The notes under the pieces were generated by a model that worked only from the letters and a program-made list of their open reading frames with translations, ran no database searches and was not told where the DNA came from. A stretch of DNA of 60,000 nucleotides, taken from Cryptomeria japonica (taxonomy: Eukaryota; Streptophyta; Pinopsida; Cupressales; Cupressaceae). The first letter of the stretch is position 1; each line of letters opens with the position of its first letter. The position numbers were made by a program, and so were the translations under genes. The stretch covers positions 376,233,392 to 376,293,391 of the forward strand of contig NC_081415.1 in NCBI RefSeq assembly GCF_030272615.1. Reading direction: 5' to 3'. Of the stretch, positions 1 through 12,357 are shown piece by piece.

Positions 1-299
1 GTTTTCTTGGGTTTTTAGTAAATCATGACTACTGGAAAAAAAAAAACTTCCCCATTTTGTTATTTTGGTCATTCTAGAAAAATTTATTTCAAACCCTGTG
101 TGGGACTGTGAAAGAGTTAAATGGGGGTGTTATTTTAGTTTATCTTCATTCCATTAAATGGGGTTATTGCATTGTTTTTCTTTAAAAAAACAATCAAATA
201 TTAAAAAGAATGGAAAAGAATGTAAAATCGAAATAAATTCGATTTAAAAGAAATTTTTTAAAAACAATAGAAATATAATTTTTTTGTTTTAAGCGGCTA
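1..299. other. AT-rich noncoding spacer
   Basis: No coding frame, splice pattern or recognisable repeat is visible. The stretch is AT-rich with short A and T runs. Confidence 0.5.
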
Positions 300-560
300 G
301 GGTTGGAGGGTGGAGGAGCCGAGGGCTCTACCCGCACCCTCCTCCCCACAGGCCACAGGGACCTGCAACCACTAAGTGGCCTGCAGGGATCCCTGCGTCC
401 ACTATGGCCGTAGGGTAAAACTTGCTACCATGGTGGCCGCAGGGAAACCCTGCGTCCACAGTGGCTGCAGGGGGAGCCCTTGTGCCCACAGTATGGCAGC
501 GAGGGAGCTGTGGAGGTTCCCACCTCTTCCATGTTGGAAAGGTGGGCCCTATAGTGCCCC
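300..560. repeat. GC-rich island with repeated CTGCAGGG/CCCTGCGTCCAC motifs
   Basis: An abrupt GC-rich block inside AT-rich DNA. Variants of a ~30-50 bp unit recur (GGCCGCAGGG, CCCTGCGTCCAC, GTGGCTGCAGGG), some in both orientations, so the block is an imperfect repeat with partial dyads. A short open frame on + runs through it but is compositionally driven and is not called as a gene. Confidence 0.4.
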
Positions 561-1749
561 CCCCATCTTTATTTTAGTTTTCTTTTTTTTATTTATTTAT
601 TTTTTTTTTATTTAAGAAAAAAAAAATATAATACAATAAAATAAATAATTGATTTTAATGACAGTTTTCTTAAATATAGTTTTTAGTTAATAATTAATTT
701 TTTTATTAATATATATATTTAATGTGAAGGTTAATATATGTATTAATAAATAATTAATTTGAAATTCGAATGTTATAAACAAAATTATTAATATATATAT
801 ATTTAAGGAAATTTATATATATATATATATATATATTGAATAGTATTTAACAACTGGTGATTTTTAAATAATACAATATTCAGGAAACACATAGTGATTT
901 GATCTGATCATTCTGGGAACTTAGAAATAGAAATCTAAAATGTATAAGTATTTTTAAGTTCATCATGGAAATTTTGAAAGCTCAAATGATATGCTAAAAA
1001 GATCATCAGAAATTTAATAATGTGTTGATTGGAAGTTTGGAAGAAAATGATACCTTCTTTTAGTAAAATAAATAGTTGAGTTATTTTCTTCCCTGATAAT
1101 GTGAAATAGATAATGGAAAATATGGGAAGTTTATTTTATGTTTTCGTTTGTGTTAAGTACTGGTAAGGCTTTGATAGGTTTGTTTGGACCCTGTCGTCTA
1201 GTTACTTGTGTTGGTCATAGCTGGTCACGTCCCTAGTTAGAGTATTGTCAGTCAATAGAACCTATAATTGCTTTGATGTGTTCAGTTGGATCCGGTTCTA
1301 AAAAGGGATCATTTATGTAATTATTGTCCGAAGTGGTCATTGTATAGTGGTTGTGTTCACCTAAAAGGCAGAGATGTAATTGACATGAAAACTTATGTAA
1401 TCCTAACTATATTAAATACCAGAGGGGTCTTGTAGTTGAGCAGACCCGGAGATGTAGCCCTTTAGGGGTGAACTCTGAGATCATATATGTGTTATGAGTT
1501 GCGTTTGGTCTCTCTTTTTTCATACTTAAGTTATCATGCATGGATGCATTTTGTAAGAGTATAATAGGGTTTTTAATGAAGTTATTTCTAGAATGCATAA
1601 ATATAGTCATCTTGTTAAATGTAGTAATTAGGGTCATAAAAGATTGTAAACATGATTATGGAAAGTAATTTGTTAACGTTAACAAAAAAGAAGTAAGCAA
1701 TGAAGCTTGTAGTTTGAATGCAATAAATGTATAATCAAATATTGGATTT
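561..1749. other. AT-rich spacer with a TA microsatellite
   Basis: Noncoding. It holds a (TA)n tract around 814-836 and scattered A/T runs. I see no gene or element boundary here. Confidence 0.5.
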
Positions 1750-2640
1750 ACGATCATAATATCTAAAATCAAAATCTAATTGGATGAACCTCTTTCGATT
1801 ATTTACCGTTTATTCTTAATAAATGAACATCATCATATTAACTTTATTTTGCTAAATTGGATGAATGCATTTAGTTATTTATGTATTATTTTAAGAAAAT
1901 AATTTCACCAAGTTAGTTTCATTCTATCCATAATTGGATGAACTCAAATTGGCTATCCATATGATAACCTTAATAAAAGAGTTTCTTCATGATAGCTATA
2001 AATGAACTAGAATGGAAGAACTCAGTTAGTTGTTTATATCTAACCATAGCAAATGTACTTCTTCACATTAACTTTATTTTAAACAAAAAAAAAGAGGGAA
2101 CTCATTAAGTTAGATATATTTTAATCTTGATGGATGATCGTCACTATGTACTTATATTTTTAATTCTGAACGAATGAATATCATCTTGCTAACTATATTT
2201 TAATTAAAAGGATGAACTCATGTGGCTATAGTACATTTTCACCTTAATGAATTGAGCTCCACCTCTTAGTATTATTTTAACTTCAATGGATGGACTCTTT
2301 TAGACTATTTACATTTTATCCTCTATAAATGAACTATGATTTATTAGTTGGTTATGTTTGAACCCAAATGAAGGAATCTCGTTTTATTGTTTACATCTTA
2401 ATCCCTAAATGAAATAATTTCATCCTATTAACCATACTTTAAACTAGAAAGGATGATCTCATTTGGTTGGTTACTTTTAAACCTAAATGAATGTACTTCG
2501 ATATATTAGTCTCAGTGTATCTAAAATAGATGGACTCGTCAAGTTAACCACATTTAAACCTTAATGGGAGAAATCTTAAGTTGCCTGCATTTAAAATACA
2601 TTGAGTAAATATCCTCATGCTAGCCTCATCTCCAATCATA
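1750..2640. repeat. degenerate short tandem repeat region
   Basis: Phrases such as GGATGAACTCA, TTAGTTATTTACA, TTTTAACCTTAATGA and CATCATATTAACT recur every few tens of bases through the block in similar order. This suggests an old, heavily diverged tandem array with a unit of roughly 40-50 bp. The exact period cannot be fixed by eye. Confidence 0.4.
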
Positions 2641-2979
2641 ATAGATGAGCGCTTCCTAAATTCTAAAATGTCTATTCACCGGACATACCATATCCATGTA
2701 TTAAGTATTAACTTGTAATTAAGAAATCCAGATTAATTGGATCTAATGGTAGTGAGTTGAGTTAGGTGTTAAGTTATGTAATCACATTGGGAAACCTCTT
2801 AGGATGGTTTAGTCTTCCACTGTGTTATCTAAGCGTTAGATAACTCCTATGTATCATAATGTTGGACTTATTATTAACACTCATTATTATTATAAAAAAT
2901 ATATATATTTACACTCCATTTGAGTGTTTTTAGCTTTATCCCTTCGGGGTTTCCTAGCGGGGCATTACATTATCAGAGC
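2641..2979 (+). repeat. 3' end of a decayed Ty3/gypsy LTR with primer-binding-site remnant
   Basis: The segment ends TAGCGGGGCATTACA at 2969, a typical end for a chromovirus-type gypsy LTR. It is followed at once by TTATCAGAGC, which matches the initiator-Met-tRNA site TGGTATCAGAGC except at its first bases. No gag follows: reverse-transcriptase sequence begins about ten bases later. The LTR start upstream was not located. Confidence 0.5.
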
Positions 2980-2981
2980 AA

Positions 2982-5964
2982 TAGACTATGCAAAATGGAT
3001 TTCAAACATAGCACCTGTATCAAAGGCAGACAAATTTATTAGGGTTTGCATAGATTTCAGAGATCTTAACAAAGCATGTCTGAAAGATGAGTTTCCATTA
3101 CCTAACATTGATATGATAGTAGATATGACTGATGGATATGAGATGTACTCACTAATGGATGGATTCTTTGGTTATAATCAGATCAAAATAGCTCCTGGAG
3201 ATCAAGAAAAGACAACTTTCACCTGTGCATGGGGAACCTTCTATTGGAACGTCATGCCATCTAGGCTAAAGAATGCAGGAGCAACTTATCAAAGAGCAGT
3301 AACAACTATCTTTCATGATATGATGCATAACAATATGGAAGATTATGTTGATGACACTTTAGTAAAGACTATGAAGAGATCCACACATATTCAAGAGCTA
3401 GGCCTTATACTATATAGAATGGAAAAAATCAAGCTCTGCCTAAATCCTAAAAGTGTGCATTCAAAGTGACATCTAGTAAACTACTTGGTTATATCGTTTC
3501 AAAGAAAGGAATTGAGGTTGATCCTAAGAAGGTCCAAGCTATAATGGAAATGCCACCTCCAAACAATATCAGTCAAATGAGAAGTCTACAAGGATGTCTC
3601 CAGTCAATCAGATGCTTTATTTCTCAGCTAGCAGATAAGGCTCAACCTTTCACAAAAGTATTAAGGAAAGGAGTAACATACAATTGGGATCAAGAATGTG
3701 AAAAAAACCTTCAGCAAATCAAATAATACTTGTCTAATCCACCAATACTGATGCCACCAATTCAAGGTAAACCATTGATTTTATAAATATTAGCAACTGG
3801 TTCATCATTGGGGCCACTTCTGGCACAACATGATGAAAATAAAAAAGAGAGAACTATATATTATATCAGCAGAACATTGGTTTCTTATGAAATGAACTAT
3901 ACTATAATATAAAAAGCATGCTTGGTATTAGTCTTTGTATCACAAAAATTGAGACACTACATGTTAGCACATTCCATCAAGCTAGTAGCTAAGATTGATA
4001 CGCTCAAATATCTTCTCAACAAAGCAACATTTATAGGAAGATTGGCTAAATGGGTCATGGTTCTTATAGAGTTTGATATTGAATATATAGAATGAAAATC
4101 CATCAAAGGATAGGTGATTCCAGATCAAATTTCTTATGCTCCACTTGAAGACACTCAACCGCTGCATATAGAATTTCTAGATGAATCAATAATGCACCTT
4201 ACTCAACAATCATGGAAGATGTGCTTTGATGGGTCTTTCACTCAACATGGTTTCGATGCTAGAATAATTTTTATTACTCCTCAAAATTATTCAATCCCGA
4301 AGGCTTACAAGATTCTTTTCCCTTGCACAAACAACATTGCAGAGTATGAAGCTTTGGTAAATGGGATTAAGTTGGCTATCGAATGGAAGGTTCTAGAATT
4401 ACACATCTATGGAGATTCTCAGTTAATCATCAATCAAATCAATGATACATATCAAACTCGAGATGAGAAACTGATGCCTTATAAGAGAATGGTGGATGAT
4501 CTCAAGAAATATTTTACTTTTGTATCATTCCAACAAATTCCCAGATCCACAAACAGAGCAGCAGATGCTATGGCCACCTTGGCATCCATACCAGAGTTAC
4601 AAGAATCTAATTTTTTCTTTGAATTCTTGGTGGAAGAGTTACATTACCCTACCTATGATTCTCCTAAGTTCCAAATGGTCTGTTCTATTATTGGACATGA
4701 CTCCTCTCGCTACAGCCACATTTACTCTTATCTACGAGACCAAATCGTCCCCGAAAATCTTACTCGTAATGAGAAATGGAACCTAATCCGAAATGCTTGA
4801 CGGTACGTAATCATCGCTAATGACCTATTTAGGCAAGGTTTGGATAGTACTTTGCTTAGGTGTCTAGAAACTAAAGAGTCCCAACATGTATTATCAGAAT
4901 TCCATGAAGGTATTTGTGGATCTCATTCGAATGGTCTTACTTTAGCTTGGAAAATACTAAGGGCTAGCTCCTATTGGCCAGACATGGAGAAAGATGCTAT
5001 AAAGTTTTCTAAAACTTGTGAGAAGTGTTAGCTACATGGGACTCTCATACATGCTCCAACAAGGGATCTCATACTCTTCAATACACATAGGCCTTTTCAG
5101 CAATGGGACCTTGACCTCATTGGTCAAATATATCATGCATCATCCAACAGACACAAGTTTATCATAACTGCCACTGAGTACTTCACTAAGTGGGTAGAAG
5201 TGGTTTCGCTCATCAAAGCAACCGATAAACAAGTAGCTCTGTTCATCCTTAACTATATCATCTGCAGGTATGGGATACCTTCATCCATTGTGACTGACAA
5301 TGGAGGACAATTCAAGAATAAAGATCTAGATGAGCTCTGTGAGAAATTCAAAATCAAATAGCACTGGTCATTTGTATATTATCCTCAAGGTAATAGACAA
5401 GCTGAAACATCTAACAAAAACCTGTTGACTATCTTACACAAAACAATGAAAAAATTTGGGAGGGATTGGCATCTGCAACTCAATCCTGCACTATGGGCTT
5501 ATAGAATGAGTATCAGAAAACCTACTAGGGCTACACCTTTTTCTTTGGTGTATGGGTCTGAAGCAGTCTTACCTATTGAGATGGAAATATCATCTTTGAG
5601 AGTTTCTTTGTAAGGTCTTGTTATTGATGAAGACTATAGAATATCTAGATTACAAGAACTCGAGTTGTTGGATGAACGTCGACAAGTGGCATTTGATCAT
5701 CTAAGAGTGTATCAAAAGAGAATGTCTAAAGGATATAACAAGAAGGTTCGACAACAAGAATTTTAGGTTGGTGACCTTGTTCTGAGAGAAAATCCTAAAA
5801 ATCATCAGTTTCGAGACAACAAAGGGAAGTTTGAACCCAACTGGTTGGGTCCCTACATCGTTACTATAGTCTTTGGTTCTTGTGCCTATCAGCTCTCAAC
5901 ATCGGAAGGAGAACAACTCTGTGAACCAATTAATTCCATCCACTTGAAAAAGTTCTTCACTTAG
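2982..5964 (+). pseudogene. pol: Ty3/gypsy (Tat-type) pol remnant: RT, RNase H, archaeal-type RNase H, integrase
   Basis: The RT shows RVCIDFRDLNKAC and the catalytic YVDD (about 3343-3354). A frameshift near 3466 moves the frame, after which it stays constant. The connecting RNase H (3700-4110) keeps YYISRTLVSYE and GRLAKWVM but carries stops. A second RNase H at 4200-4590 (CFDGSFT, NIAEYEALVNGI, HIYGDSQLI, NRAADAMA) is the archaeal-type domain diagnostic of the Tat lineage. The integrase follows: zinc-finger remnant ending CEKC near 5029, then core residues in WDLDLIG (~5106), TDNGGQF (~5293) and the Glu near 5403. The C-terminal GPYIV segment ends with TAG at 5962-5964. At least nine in-frame stops plus the frameshift make it nonfunctional. 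Gag and protease are absent. Confidence 0.9.
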
Positions 5965-7455
5965 TATTCTCTACTCCAACAACTTGTACAGCTGAAAATG
6001 TCCTGAAAAAATCATAAAAATCATAAAAAATCTTGGAAAAAATAAAGAATCTTTGCCAAGTAGGTGAAAAGCTGGCAAACAGGCACCTCTTGTACTCAAA
6101 TGCTTCATCTATCTACACAATGTTGGCATTTCCTACTTTCCTGCATCTTTGATTTCACCTGTACATGTATTTTAGTTGCTTTTGTGACATTCTGGTTTTT
6201 TTAGAACCCTGAGGCTTGAAACTGATCAATGTCCTAGTCTTAGGGTAATCGACTGAGCATTTAACGTGTCCTAAGTAGTATCAACCAAGTCATCTTTCTG
6301 TCAGTGATACCCGATCATCCAATCTGATTCAGTCACCTGTCTCCTAAATACTAAAGAGTTTTATCACTGAGTACACAAGAAAAACAACATTACTGAAAAC
6401 AATCACTAAACAGTTTGAGATATGCATGAAGTTTTCTTTGTGTGCTATCTTTTATATTGGTTTTCAATTATTATTCCCTCTGAGTAACTCGAGGAAGTCT
6501 ATCTTGACTAAGAGGAGCAAGGATTGGCGACATAATATTTTCTTTGTTTTCTGCTTGTAGGAATGATTCCAATTATTTGGAAACATCTAATCAACTGGGT
6601 GTGTGTGATAAGATCCTTCACATCAAGGTGAAATTACCACACATACCTCAACTTCACTTATTTGTATGCTACAGGGAGGTTGGCATCATTTCTTTGTCTT
6701 TTTTGAGGGAATTTATTTAAATGTGCATTCTGGATGCATGCATAATCTGTCCAAGGATATGAATGAAAAAAGGGTCATTGCGGACAAGATAATTAATATT
6801 GCACATGAAAAGGAAGGAACTCTATTCTGCTTGCTATGTTTGTAAATGCTCAGTGATGAAAATTAAGTATTCCAAATCTAGTGACTAGTTTAAGTTGCAT
6901 TTATTCTGCATTTTCTGCATTCCAAGTGATTTTTGCATGATAACAATGATCTCTTTATCTTCTGAATGAGAGTTTGAAGTATCATCATTTCTAAGCTAAG
7001 TGGTCTCTTTTTCATCATTTCTCCGATTGAGTACTTGTGCATTGAGATGTTAGCTGGATACATAAGCATCTTATATATATCCATACATTTCATTATACAC
7101 ATTCATTTGCATTCACATTATTGCATAAAAAAATAAACAATTTGCATTACTAGTTACTCATTTTCATCATTTATTTGCATATGAAAAGAAACAAAAACAA
7201 ACATTCATATTCATTTGCATTACATACATCCATACTGAACATATATGCATACATATAGAATAAAGCATATAGAAAAACATCTCATAAACCAATCGACACA
7301 AGTACAATGAAATCAAATCAAGATCTCGTATATATAATCATCAATATCTCAGAGTACAAGTGATATAATTGTCATATATAATCTCCCATCAGACCAAGAA
7401 TCGTATGGGATACAAAAAAATGGGGTATCTAACAAAATCTAAGAGCTATAAAAAT
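5965..7455. other. noncoding spacer between pol and the antisense gene
   Basis: AT-rich, with no coherent frame on either strand. In Tat elements this position is the long untranslated region after integrase. Repeated CATTTGCATTAC-like phrases at 7080-7240 suggest a small degenerate repeat. Confidence 0.55.
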
Positions 7456-9820
7456 CTAGCTCTCTGCCTCTCCCTCATCGCTAGGTGGTGGAGGAGGTGG
7501 ATCCTATTGACCAACATCCTGCCTCGGTGCTCAAGCTCCCTCAGATCACTCCATGTACTAAGAGTAGGGGACAACCTGTTGAGCTAATGGAATAGATACA
7601 CTATATGTTGCTCAACTAGCCTGGTGCAAAACCTCATGTTGAAGAGCATCTCGCTCTGCCCTCATCTCTGCGACCTGACGATCGCGCTCTGCTCTAAGAT
7701 CCACCAGTTGTCGGTCCTTCTTTGTAAGTTGTGTCTGAGCCACTTTCAACTATGATTGCATACCTGCTAATCTCGCTCTCATCGACCATGCTGCATTAGC
7801 TGCCTCCTGATCCCTCATAGGCTCTTCGCCTCCATCTCCATCGCCATCTCCACCCTTCTCATCCCTCCTCTATTGTACCTATCTAGGAGCTACTCGCTCC
7901 TCCTCTCCTTCACCCTCTATTGTCCTAACACCACTCATCCTCACACCAACAGCCCCTAGAGATATGCCCTCTTCTCTCTGCTATTGTCTCCCCCCAGCTA
8001 GTACCTTGCTGCTGCTCGCACTAGGATCACCACCAGCCTTCCTAGGAGCCTCTACTCTCTATCCATGTCCCTGTCCCTATCTCTCTCCCTTTGCCTGTCC
8101 TTGTGCCTGTATAGGGGAATCATCCTCAACCTCCTCTATGAGAGGCCCCTACTCACCTGGATCCATAAACCTAGAGAATGGATGCTGTTGGAACTAATCC
8201 CTATATAGGGGCAATACCCCCGCATCTGCATGTCATCCAAGTAATCCCACCGAAGTCATTGTAACCTTATCAGTGCCTGCATGCTCAATGCGTAGGACAA
8301 CCTAGGGGCCCATCCTCATCTCTCCTCATTTGCATAATGAGCATACACGGTAAACTCCAATGAAATCCCCAGAGGCCTACCATACTACCTCATGACCTGA
8401 GATACAATGAATTGATCAATCACCATCACATATCTTCCAATAAGAGGATGAGTCATGAACATATCTCTCCACACAGCTCTCCAGTCATCCCAAAGCTCAA
8501 GGCCCCTGTACGGTCTCCATACAACAACAATCAGGTCATCTAGTTGCCATCTCCAGTACTCTATCTTGCCTAGATGGGGCTGAGTAACATATCCATAATA
8601 TCTATAAACTATCGGCTGTTGTGGATCTCTGACATCGTCCACAATATGTCTGCAAACTGGGAGATGCTCCCAGGCCCATATCTGTAAAACTAGGACACCT
8701 ATTACCATGCTCTTCCCCTCCCTATACACAACCTCATGCATCTCACAATACATGTGGGATAATAGACAAGAACCCCATCCTAATCTCTTAGGATGATCCA
8801 CCAATCTCTCCAGCATCCTAGCCCAGCTGCATAAGAATCCCTGTTGTCCCCTGTCCGACATAATGAAGCAACTAATGAATCCTGCCAAGACACATGCCAA
8901 GGGAAAATCCTCACTATACTTGGCCATCATATCATCCCAACCGATAGCCCACGTAAGGATGTCCTCATCATGAAATATGTGTCTCAATGCTAATATACCG
9001 GGACTCTAAGTTGAATCATAATCAACCTTATCCCCAACAAATGGAATCCTCAATATCCTATAAACATCCTCTGTAGTGATGGTCATCTCACCAACTAGTA
9101 AATGGAATGTGTTATGCTCAGAATGGAATCTCTCAACAAGTGCAGTGAGCATCCCATGATTCACATAGATATCTGGCATTTGTAGAAGGTGGGTAAACCT
9201 GTACAAGTTAATATGTGCTCTATCTATATCGGATAACTCACGAACTAGCCTCATAGTAGGAAGATAGATGCATCGAAAAAGAACATGTGGAAATCGAACC
9301 TGCAAGAATCAAACAATAGAGCATCAGAAAGTCATTCAAATTCGCTACAAAACAAAGTAAACATCACGCAAATCCAAATACATCAATTGCCAAATCAAAT
9401 TTTCATGTTTACACCCGTAAAAAAGCTCACTGTTTTTCATATGGAATTTCACAATGCAAGCAAAAACTCGTATGAGTCAGGAATAGCTATAGCATGACAA
9501 AAGACTCTGATACGACGAAAGACATATACACACACAATAAAATGGTCTTCTAAGCAAAGTTTTGTACGATATGAGGGGAGGTCTCGCATGACAAAACTAA
9601 TGGCCTGAAATGATAAAACACTAAAGGATAGTGTCGACTCACATGACAAAATGACATAGGTCAAATTTTAAATGACCAAAAAGCAAAAAATTCAACAAAA
9701 AATTCAAAATTGATGACATAAAAAGGCATAAGATTAGTCACTCACCACTAGCTCATAATTCTGTGGTCGATTATGACATCTTTGGTGCTCAAATCGGTGG
9801 TCCTGGATCAAAATGACCAT
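7456..9820 (-). pseudogene. MAIN-like plant mobile domain (PMD) gene, two exons, antisense inside the Tat element
   Basis: Exon 1 (9820-9746) encodes 25 codons beginning MVILIQDHRFEHQ. It ends at a consensus donor (GTGAGT, 9745-9740), and the acceptor TTGCAG sits just before 9299, joining in phase 0. Exon 2 starts with VRFPHVLFRCI and carries the PMD signature ALVERFHSEHNTFHLLVGEM and TITTEDVYRIL, then W-rich PMD sequence (WAIGWDDMM, YWRWQLDDLIVVVW). One TAG near 9006 interrupts an otherwise constant frame to 8385. After a frameshift between about 8160 and 8385, one frame continues to 7456: a Gly/Asp/Glu-rich linker, a coiled coil with repeated RAERD, then a poly-Pro acidic end (PPPPPPSDEGEAES). 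Total about 640 codons. PMD proteins (MAIN/MAIL family) act in plant transposon silencing and also occur as cargo of transposons. The location here indicates cargo. Nonfunctional as read. Confidence 0.82.
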
Positions 9821-9893
9821 TTTTCTTTGTAGAAGGTTTTTCAAATTTCAAACTTAGAGAGGTTAAAATGAATTGAAAATGACACTTTGACCC

Positions 9894-9901
9894 CTTATAT
9901 A
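9894..9901 (-). promoter_or_regulatory. TATA box of the antisense PMD gene
   Basis: On the minus strand the sequence reads GGGCTATATAAGGGG, about 75 bases upstream of the exon 1 ATG at 9820. This is a normal distance for a plant TATA box plus a short 5' UTR, so the antisense gene appears to have had its own promoter, independent of the LTR. Confidence 0.55.
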
Positions 9902-10320
9902 GCCCAAAACCTAATTTTTCAACTTGCTCCGATGGACATGAAAATTGTACCCTGAGCTAATTTGCTCATTCTGATTCCATTTTTGGGATCGAAATCAAAA
10001 TATGAGATCATTCTTCTAGTCAATTTAGCACAACTAAAATCACTTAGCGCTTTCATCACATTCTCATTATTGTCTTCAATTTGTGCTCAATTTCACATCA
10101 ATCATCACTAAATCTTCAAATATTCCTCCAACTCAACCTTTGTGCTCAAATAATTATCATCACCAACAATTGCCTAAAATCATGTACCCTTGGTCTTTTT
10201 CAATTTTGCTCCCAAGGGGGCATACTTGTGACCTCATGACCCTACATCTTCAAAGTCGAGAAATTTTTCAAATCTTCATCAAAAGTTGAGCAAAAATATT
10301 TTCAACTAAAGAAAATAAAA

Positions 10321-10900
10321 TAAATCCTTATTGCTAAGGGGCATCTCATCTTCATCGCTTCATATCAAGTTGAGATTTCTCAATCATCTGAATCAAATCA
10401 ATTGCTAGGGGCATATTAGTTTCATCGCTTCAAATCAAGCTAATATTTGCCTTCTTCTGAATCAGTCTCTTAACGTTAATCAGTTTCATTGCTTTTCATC
10501 AAGCTTATTATTTGTTTAAACTCAATCAAAAGTTTAAAGAGTATCTTTGATCACATGCTCAAGCGAAGCAAGTTTTCAGTTTCATCGCATCAAACCAAGT
10601 TGGACAGTTTATCTTCACTCATCATGTCTTGATCCATCAAGTTCAAGATTGATTTTATTTTCGCTCACTCTATCTAGTTCAATCAAGTTCTAGATCAATA
10701 AGATTCACTTCTTGATCAATCAAGTTCAATTTTGGTATCTTTTCTCTCTATCGGTCCTGGTTCAATCAAGTTCGGGATTGGTTTCGCTTTAATCAACTCT
10801 ATTCAGCCTCATCACTTCAAATCAGGCTAAACACCTTGCTCTTCATCTGGTTCATGATCAATCAAGTTCAGAACTAGTATCTCCTAGACATCAACATATT
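10321..10900. repeat. imperfect repeats in the 3' UTR of the Tat element
   Basis: TTCATCGCTTCAAATCAAGCTAA-like units and GATCAATCAAGTTCA-like units recur many times with variation. Tandem repeats at this spot, just before the 3' LTR, are a known habit of Tat/Ogre elements and can seed new satellites. Confidence 0.55.
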
Positions 10901-10933
10901 ATTTGAACCAACGCATTTCTCGCACATTAATTC

Positions 10934-10946
10934 AAAGAGGGGAAAA
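10934..10946 (+). promoter_or_regulatory. polypurine tract of the Tat element
   Basis: AAAGAGGGGAAAA lies directly before TGTAATATCC. It is a classic plus-strand priming site against the start of a 3' LTR and fixes the element's orientation as +. Confidence 0.75.
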
Positions 10947-12082
10947 TGTAATATCCTAAAATTGGTCACCTAAACCATGGGCCCCTAATCTCGACAACAT
11001 CACCAAGGTCCTAACCAAAGGCAATTAAATCAACTTTGAGCACACAATTAATTAATTCTTCAATCATCAAATGTCACATGGCAAGTGAATTATTCAATAT
11101 TAATTAAATATTTATTTATTTAATTAAATCATTCCAAGAAAATCATTTTGATCTATTATCCTATTTAATTTATTAAATATCCTATCATATTTAATTAATT
11201 AATAAATTTTCCATTTAATCATAAAAAAGGAATTAATTTATTATAAAAGAGGAATCAATATGCAAAGCAAGAGTTAAATTGAAAATAAAATAAAAGAATT
11301 GAATTGAATTGAAAGAGAAATCAAACTCGAGATATTATTTCTTCTTCTAAATTGAGAACTTGAAATCAGAAAAGCAATTAAATTGGATTATTAATCATTC
11401 TCTAAAATTGGAACTCAAAGCTTTTGAGAAACAAAGTTCAGTTGCATTGAAAAGACTCTTTTCTTGAATAAATCAAATAATTGCATAGAATTACCTATTT
11501 TTATCTCAAGTGGATGGAATTAATTGAATTATATCTATAATGCAAACTCAAACTTATAATCTGAATGCATTTCAATTAAACTATAATTGGAATCTATCTC
11601 AAGGTTAACTGAATCTGATTTCTTAATTATTTCAATTATCCTAAATTGTGCTTTTTCTTGATCTCTCTTGTGATTCTCTAAAAATTCAGCCTTCATCTCT
11701 CATTCAAAACACCCTGGAGATTTATTATTATTATACATTTTTTTCTCTGAAGTCATTGAAGATATTGTGCTTGCTTTTTTGAGATTGTTGCATCTTAGTT
11801 TAATTTCTTTTTGCATATTTTATGATTGCTTGAATTCATATAGCTTACTATTCATCCATCTAGCATAATCTTGCATCCATTTAGCTTAATCTCATGCTCA
11901 TATAGATTAAATCCTTCATCTTGGTGTAGTCTAGTAACTGGTATTGCTTATACAAATCTGAGAGCAATTTTATACTCGCATCTTTTAGAAGGCAATGGGT
12001 TGATTTGTTATGGTTTTATTATTCATGCTTATATCTATCTAACCATACATGTAATGACTTAATTGAAGTGTTGTGTCTTACA
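10947..12082 (+). repeat. 3' LTR of the Tat element
   Basis: It begins TGTAATATCC right after the polypurine tract and is proposed to end at GTCTTACA (12082), giving TGTAA/TTACA inverted termini and ~1.1 kb. The 5' copy is not in the window, so the end is inferred. A second TTACA at 12089 is an alternative. Confidence 0.6.
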
Positions 12083-12117
12083 ACTTACAAACTTATTTCA
12101 CTTTTTCACACACACAG

Positions 12118-12320
12118 ATTGCATTTTGGAAAACTATGTTGATTGCAAAAACCAAGAGCTTGGATATGTTAGTGAATGGAAATTGGTGCCACTAGATGTT
12201 TCTGACACATACGAGGATTCAAATGAGGACGAAATCTTTGAAGACATTCCTTTGATTTCTGGTGATTATGACCATATTTTAGGATTGATTAAAAAAGGTA
12301 TATGACGTACACATATATTT

Positions 12321-12357
<37 letters not shown>

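Larger units (their letters stand above)
2982..12082 (+). mobile_element. 5'-truncated Tat-type Ty3/gypsy retrotransposon with antisense plant-mobile-domain gene
   Basis: The parts run in the order reverse transcriptase, RNase H, second (archaeal-type) RNase H, integrase, spacer, an antisense gene, a repeat-bearing 3' UTR, a polypurine tract and a 3' LTR. Dual RNase H and an antisense extra ORF between pol and the 3' LTR are known traits of the Tat/Ogre group. The 5' LTR, gag and protease are missing; the left edge falls within the RT N-terminus beside an unrelated LTR tail. The right edge (TTACA at 12082) is inferred from the complementary terminus TGTAA at 10947, because no target duplication can be tested. 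Confidence 0.75.

Noticed and set aside
7964-8197. Plus-strand Pro/Ser/Cys-rich ORF
   Set aside because: It is the shadow of the minus-strand MAIN-like gene, whose linker and coiled coil read coherently in the other direction.
7456-9820. The PMD gene as a functional host MAIN gene
   Set aside because: It carries several stops and a frameshift and sits between pol and the 3' LTR of a Tat element in the usual antisense-ORF position.
12063-12117. ATG at 12063 as the start of the + gene
   Set aside because: It lies at the LTR edge, upstream of a good splice acceptor; the coding sequence more likely begins at the exon boundary 12118 with earlier exons lost.
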